Assembly (NCBI GenBank): GCA_000444245.1
Contig: ATSW01008271.1
Coordinates: 1-21,928 of the forward strand
DNA length: 21,928 nt
Source of the DNA: Botryllus schlosseri
Lineage: Eukaryota > Chordata > Ascidiacea > Stolidobranchia > Styelidae
Direction: 5' to 3'
In this document: piece after piece, positions 17,584 to 21,928 of the stretch
Numbering within the stretch: position 1 is the first letter of the stretch
Layout: every line of letters starts with the position of its first letter
Notes under the pieces: model-generated
The model's input: only the letters and a program-made list of their open reading frames with translations
Databases searched by the model: none
What the model was told of the DNA's origin: nothing
Position numbers and translations under genes: made by a program

Positions 17584-18104
17584 CGTCCACCTCTATCGCT
17601 CTACGCAATCCTGAATTCAATATCTCGTCACGCTGGTATCGCCGTTTTATCATCAACCTTATGGATTTGCTTGGGGTTGCTCCACAATATCAACGCGAGC
17701 GACTAAGAGTACAGTAGTGATTCAACTCTAACATTGAGCCATCAGTGGAAAACAGGATAGAACTCTTGCTCGTTGTGTTTCCAATAGGCTGTTTGCAGGA
17801 ATTTGCAGAGCATCGGTAAACTCGTTATATCAGTGGCTCCTACTCGTGGAGGAATTTGATGAGTTCAGGTGAGAAATTTCGTAACCACCTAATTTTTTAT
17901 ACATCTAAAATGTTACGACACTAAATATCGTCTTTGAATCGGAGCAAAATATTCAGTAACTTTTAAGACGAGTGCAAGCGGCCGCACATGCATCGCGTAA
18001 GCGTGAAGTGTTGTTGCAACTGCGATCGAGTATATACTGTTTCGTACTTCGCAACTACAAAATTAGTTCGGCAAAACTGTTGCTATGATGATGTAACTAT
18101 AGAT
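17584..18104. other. Sequence between two hAT insertions; one weak exon-like block
   Basis: Mostly featureless. A 70-base block at 17799-17868 lies between TTTGCAG and CAG/GTGAGA, both good splice signals, and is open in one frame. It is not enough to call a gene. Confidence 0.35.
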
Positions 18105-19675
18105 CAGTGGTTCTCAACCGCCTGTCCGCCAGGTATTTTACAATTTTATACCTTGATTTCGAGATGCTACAAGAAAGAGCTGACTCGCCAAACCGCGCGG
18201 TTTGCACGATCATTCGTTTTCGGTGTATTCATTTCGTGCAGAACCGTAATTACCGCACCCAAACCCCCTACTGAAGGAGGCCCAAAGTGATTTCGTGAAT
18301 GAACATAAATTATAGTGTATTTCTTTGAAACTTCATCCAACTTGAAAAAAAATCGCGCTTCTCCCGATTTAGTGTCACTACATGCCTTGATTGTTGGGTG
18401 CCCTTCCCCCAAGAAATACGCATGATATATAGGAATAGGCATTCCGGCGTCAGCCATTGCCGCGCGGCGACGCACCAACACATGATGAAGTTCAGGCGAG
18501 CATAGGACTACGAAAAGTGTGCCAAATATTCGGCAGAGAGAACACCTTGGCCGAAAAGGACCGCCCTTTGTTGACCAGAAACTTCGATAAATATGTGTCA
18601 CATTGTCCAGAGGCACCTAAATGGCTGGAGTAGAATTTCACTGCCCTGACAATCTGTAACCCACAAGACAAATACCATCCTACAGAGAACAGGTATTTTC
18701 CAGTGAAGAAATAGTAATTTGGAATCGTGTGCGTATTCTACTTTAGTGCCCTTGTGCAATATCAATATCCATTCACCATATATAACAGACAGTACTTCAC
18801 AAAATAATGACGTACAACGAAGTAATTATTCCAACAAGCCCGCCGAATATGTTTAATATTGATGACGTGTCTGAAATTTTCCGAGACAACACCTTACTCA
18901 GCTCTACCGGAAAATCTGATAATTCTGAGAGGATAAAAAATTAGAGCAATATATAGGCAATTAATAATATTATTGACCGATTCGGTCATGAATTATAAAA
19001 AAAATTCTGCGCCTTGCGCGATTAGGCTGCATAAACTCTCTGCATACATGGAGTACGTAGGTGTTCGCGAGTACTGGTGGAAAAATCAATCTAAATGTAG
19101 GAAGAATAAGACCAACGTTTTTTTTGGGGGGCCGGCTGAAGAAGTGGTTTTGCGGCCCCGGGTTTGTGGATGGCCAGGTGTAGCTGTGGTCAGGTGTTTT
19201 CGTGCGGCGCATTGTATCTGTAGTAGCATGAGTAGCATAAATCTGGTGTTGTGGGCGATGAGCATTGAGCAAGGTAGCACGGCAACGTGCTTGCTTCGAC
19301 TCCGAAACACTTCTTCTCTCGATATTGTCGAAGAGAAGAATACTAATCCAGTTGGCGTCCTCGGTTACACCCATGGCCTACGGCGCGAAAGACTGTAAAA
19401 GACTCTCGGAGGTAGCACGTTTATCTGCGCAAGGCAATTTTACTTCGACTCAGCAAACTTACTACCGTACGGATCACATCGATGCCATCATGAACATGAT
19501 TACTGTCGATCAAACCCCTCAAAATGTCACTCTCTAGCACCATCTACTCGCAAAAAAAAAAACGGCAGCATACTTTAACTTTTCGGTTGATTTCAATTTT
19601 TGTAAGTCCCCCGGTCCGTCAAGTATTTTCCGAAATTTTACCGGTCCGCGAGGTGAAAAAGGTTGAGAACCAATG
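18105..19675 (+). mobile_element. Non-autonomous hAT element, family E, 1.57 kb
   Basis: The ends are CAGTGGTTCTCAACC at 18105 and GGTTGAGAACCAATG ending at 19675, the form used by many animal hAT/Charlie elements. The flanks CTATAGAT (18097-18104) and CTATACAT (19676-19683) match at 7 of 8 positions. GGTCCGC-type sub-terminal motifs lie near the right end (19611-19655). ORFs at 18167-18616 (minus) and 18973-19398 (plus) show no hAT motifs and overlap sub-terminal repeats, so no transposase is called. The size is large for a MITE and it may contain older nested pieces. Confidence 0.9.
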
Positions 19676-19696
19676 CTATACATAACTAACCTGGGT

Positions 19697-20310
19697 AGGG
19701 ATGGTGTGAAACTCATGACGTCGCCTGGCGTCATATTGCTAATTCCAACTCTACATTTTAGTGAAGTGATAGGCGATATTATTGTACACGAGGCCTAGCG
19801 ACGACTCCAGCAACATAATACAGCAATGCCGAAGTAGTTATTGATGTTTTAAATGTCGCCAATTGTATCAAATGTGTCAATCAAATGTTATAATAATTCC
19901 ATAAAATCAATATCTTCCGTCGCTTGCAAGGAAATATAAGCTTACTTCTTAACGGTATAGGCAAGACCGGAAAATCTATTCGGCGTTTGAGTTTTGCTAC
20001 ATTGATAATGAGCAGAATGCGAAACTCGTTTTCAGACTTGCTATCGACCTTAACCCATTACCAAGTTATACAGCAGTAGTCTACACCCCAATCGCACGAA
20101 TTTTGTTTTCATGATACAATAAACGTATGAAATCAAGATTGACTCCGTAGGCCTGCAAGATTTTTTACATCAGACAACGATATCAATTTCATTGATTGGC
20201 TGGTTGAATAATCAACATTTGCTGACTACATGTAGTGTACTTCGCTTTTGATGTTGGGTGTTTGCTGGTCAATAGAGTTGAAATGCAATAAATTGCAACG
20301 CAAACTTGAA
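19697..20310 (-). repeat. Dispersed repeat 'L', copy 2, inverted relative to copy 1
   Basis: The reverse complement aligns with about 120-745 in the same order of blocks (GTGCGATTGGGGTGTAGACT, TTTCCTTGCAAG, GGAAGATATTGATTTTAT, GAGTCGTCGCTAGG). At its 3' limit it has TAGAGTTGGAATTAGCAATATG and then a short stretch closing in CCATCCCTA, where copy 1 has the family B MITE. The class of L is unknown. Confidence 0.7.
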
Positions 20311-20559
20311 CCTCACGTTCACACCATATCCACTTATTACCCCACAGAAGTGTGTACATTCAATGCCGAACCAGGCGAAGAAAGTGCAGGAGAGAAGTGA
20401 ACGCAATCGTTTTGACACAATAGTAAGGGCATTTATGGAATATATCACAAATCTGTGAACTATATTGTTACCAAACAATTTCTTCACCAATATGTCTGTC
20501 AAGGTCTCTTATAACATTTGTTAAAATGTTGAAGTTCAACTCCTGTGGGAAACCCAGAA
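20311..20559. other. No recognisable feature
   Basis: AT-rich sequence without a supported ORF or repeat. Confidence 0.5.
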
Positions 20560-20628
20560 AAAAAGCTGTTAAATTTGACAAATTTGAAAAAATAAAAAAT
20601 AAAATAAAAAAAATTGAAAAGAAATCCT
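20560..20628 (+). repeat. A-rich low-complexity tract
   Basis: A-dominated sequence with AAATAAAAAATAAAATAAAA at about 20587-20606. It could be an old poly(A)-type tail of a retroposed sequence, but no body is recognised upstream. TAGGGATGGGTATAATAATG at 20647 resembles a lone hAT end. The stretch to 21144 shows nothing else supported. Confidence 0.5.
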
Positions 20629-21144
20629 AATCGTCTATAAGTAACTAGGGATGGGTATAATAATGGTTGTTCATGATTTTCAAATGATTGTTAAAATTTG
20701 CATGTTATTACAGACTGTTTTGTGGAAAATATATGTAACAGTAATGGCACTGCCAGCATAGGTATACCGTCAGAAGTACACCGTTCTGTAATTCGATACC
20801 GAACGATTCAACAACTTCCGTATACTGTATTACTGGGTAAAGCACACATATATAGGCTTAAAATCAGTACAGGGATTCTTCAAATACAGTACTAAGCCAA
20901 CCAGCACGAGCTAAAACGGTATTTTCTGTATTATTCCGCTCTGTAATATGGACGCAATTGTACCGAAGTAAAAGCGACTATGAACCCAGCACGGCCTTGT
21001 GTGAGTTCATTGTCGATCGTGACTGCATGGATCGTCCCGGTTTCACATTCATTTCTGATCCTTGGCTCATTGATCAGCTTGGACCAGCCTCTCATCGGTC
21101 CAGGTAACACACTATGAGCAGCGGGGTGGATTATTAAAGCCAAT

Positions 21145-21533
21145 GAACATCAGTTTCAACACTCCAACTGGAATGGCTGGGTGAAGAGAATCAATGCTAA
21201 TGATGCAAAACAGCGAACACCGATCTAGTTCCATCCCGTTATTGAAGTAAACCGTAATGACCTCAAAACCACCTTCATCACTGTTAAAGAGTGCACACAG
21301 CGCGCTGGGGTCGCAATAGTGACAGTCGATCTTCCGATTCGGCTGAGGGATGTATAGGTTATATAATAAAGCAAACAGATTTACCAGTCATTCCTACGTT
21401 GGGTGGTTTTCACCTTTTGAAATCTTATTTGGGATCAGTTGGTAACATCATGGAAGATTTTGGATTACTAGATGCGATCCAGTTGTTCTATGCTGGAAGC
21501 ACAACAGTCAGTCGCATCATGGATGCACTGTAA
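21145..21533 (+). pseudogene. Decayed fragment of a widespread uncharacterised invertebrate protein family
   Basis: The clearest part is LPVIPTLGGFHLLKSYLGSV at 21378-21437, followed by GNIMEDFGLLDAIQLFYAGS. Nearby upstream segments such as FITVKECTQRAGVAIVTVDL (about 21271-21330) also resemble that family. From memory, similar GGFHLLMSYLGSVG-type sequences occur in long multi-copy predicted proteins of cnidarians, molluscs and tunicates, with the order of parts seen here; their copy number suggests a mobile element, but I cannot name its class. The copy is broken in more than one place and lacks most of the expected length. A MITE-like sequence begins at its downstream edge. It is treated as a fossil. 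Confidence 0.5.
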
Positions 21534-21928
21534 AAAATCTGGTAGATTTACTGGGAAATCTCTGTAAATTTCACCACGAATTACCGGTCGCAGCCAATTA
21601 CTGTGCGTAGCTTGTCATTTTACATTTTGATATGTAATATCACCTTAATATAGCTGTAAAGTAATTTACCAGAATTTATTCGCAAAATTACTGACAGTTA
21701 CTCGTTACTGCAGTTTACCGGGCTATTGGCAAAATTGATTAGCTTCAAAATCGCTGCAGCCAATGTATACGTAGAACTGAATGTTACTGATATATCATTC
21801 TAGAGGTGATTTGACCTGATTGAACCTCGTTTGTGAGACTGGGGTCTGTTATACCGAAATTGTTGGCCCTAGTATCAATTTAAGCTTAGTAGGGTACAAG
21901 AAATAACTGACAATCGTAGCTAATGTGG
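21529..21928 (+). mobile_element. MITE-like insertion with TTTACC/GGTAAA-rich sequence
   Basis: CACTGTAAAAAATCTGGTAG starts where similarity of the preceding fossil ORF ends. It is followed by repeated TTTACTGG, GTAAATTTCACC, ATTACCGG, AATTTACCAG and TTTACCGGG motifs up to about 21735. Ends of this CACTGTAAAAA type with internal CAGTAAATTTACC motifs are common in animal MITEs. The right end is not seen; it may lie beyond the window. Confidence 0.45.

Noticed and set aside
18167-18616. 149-residue minus-strand ORF inside hAT element E
   Set aside because: It overlaps the sub-terminal region of a non-autonomous element and has no transposase motif.
18973-19398. 141-residue plus-strand ORF inside hAT element E
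   Set aside because: The composition follows G- and C-rich hAT sub-terminal DNA; both strands are open over the same stretch, which suggests a low-stop composition rather than coding.
120-20310. Repeat L pair read as the long terminal repeats of a retroelement
   Set aside because: The two copies are in opposite orientation and lack the expected terminal dinucleotides, primer site and internal coding parts.

Overview
The window looks like intergenic DNA from an animal genome, most likely an aquatic invertebrate. It is AT-leaning and has no bacterial-style packed genes. It is filled with short non-autonomous hAT transposons, tRNA-derived SINEs and tandem or inverted repeats. Marine deuterostomes such as tunicates or echinoderms carry this kind of load, but the species cannot be fixed from the sequence. 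I found no intact host gene, rRNA or CRISPR array, and no tRNA gene outside the SINE heads.

Layout. 1-1104: a SINE remnant at the window edge, a dispersed repeat ('L') and a reversed hAT MITE ('B'). 1156-1877: hAT MITE 'A'. About 1975-3195: a 15-16 bp minisatellite facing an inverted, decayed array of the same motif. 3296-5004: hAT element 'F' carrying two SINE copies and a 42-bp tandem duplication. 5978-7631: hAT element 'D' with two younger hAT MITEs ('B' and 'C') inside it, each with 8-bp target duplications. 8352-9580: a probable decayed hAT element ('G') with a diverged 'A' fragment. 10276-10556: a SINE with a perfect 13-bp target duplication. 10855-11824: a second 'A' copy and a small MITE ('K'). 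12730: one hAT end ('H'). 13181-15360: a 2.2-kb fold-back element whose arms are themselves tandem repeats. 15500-15835: a hAT-transposase-like N-terminal ORF. 16205-16748: hAT fragments. 17004-17583: second 'C' copy. 18105-19675: a 1.6-kb hAT element ('E') with an 8-bp target duplication. 19697-20310: second 'L' copy, inverted. 21145-21928: a decayed fragment of a widespread uncharacterised protein family with a MITE-like insertion.

How the parts relate. Nothing here works as an operon or pathway. The story is layered insertion: SINE into F, B and C into D, and possibly the fold-back into H. The non-autonomous hAT families would depend on transposase made elsewhere; the ORF at 15500 is the only transposase-like coding trace seen. 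The most unusual objects are the fold-back palindrome at 13.2-15.4 kb, the smaller inverted minisatellite pair at 2.0-3.2 kb, and a short peptide-coding stretch inside family A that keeps its frame in three diverged copies. All comparisons were made by eye, so identities are approximate and boundaries without a target duplication are good to perhaps 10-30 bases.
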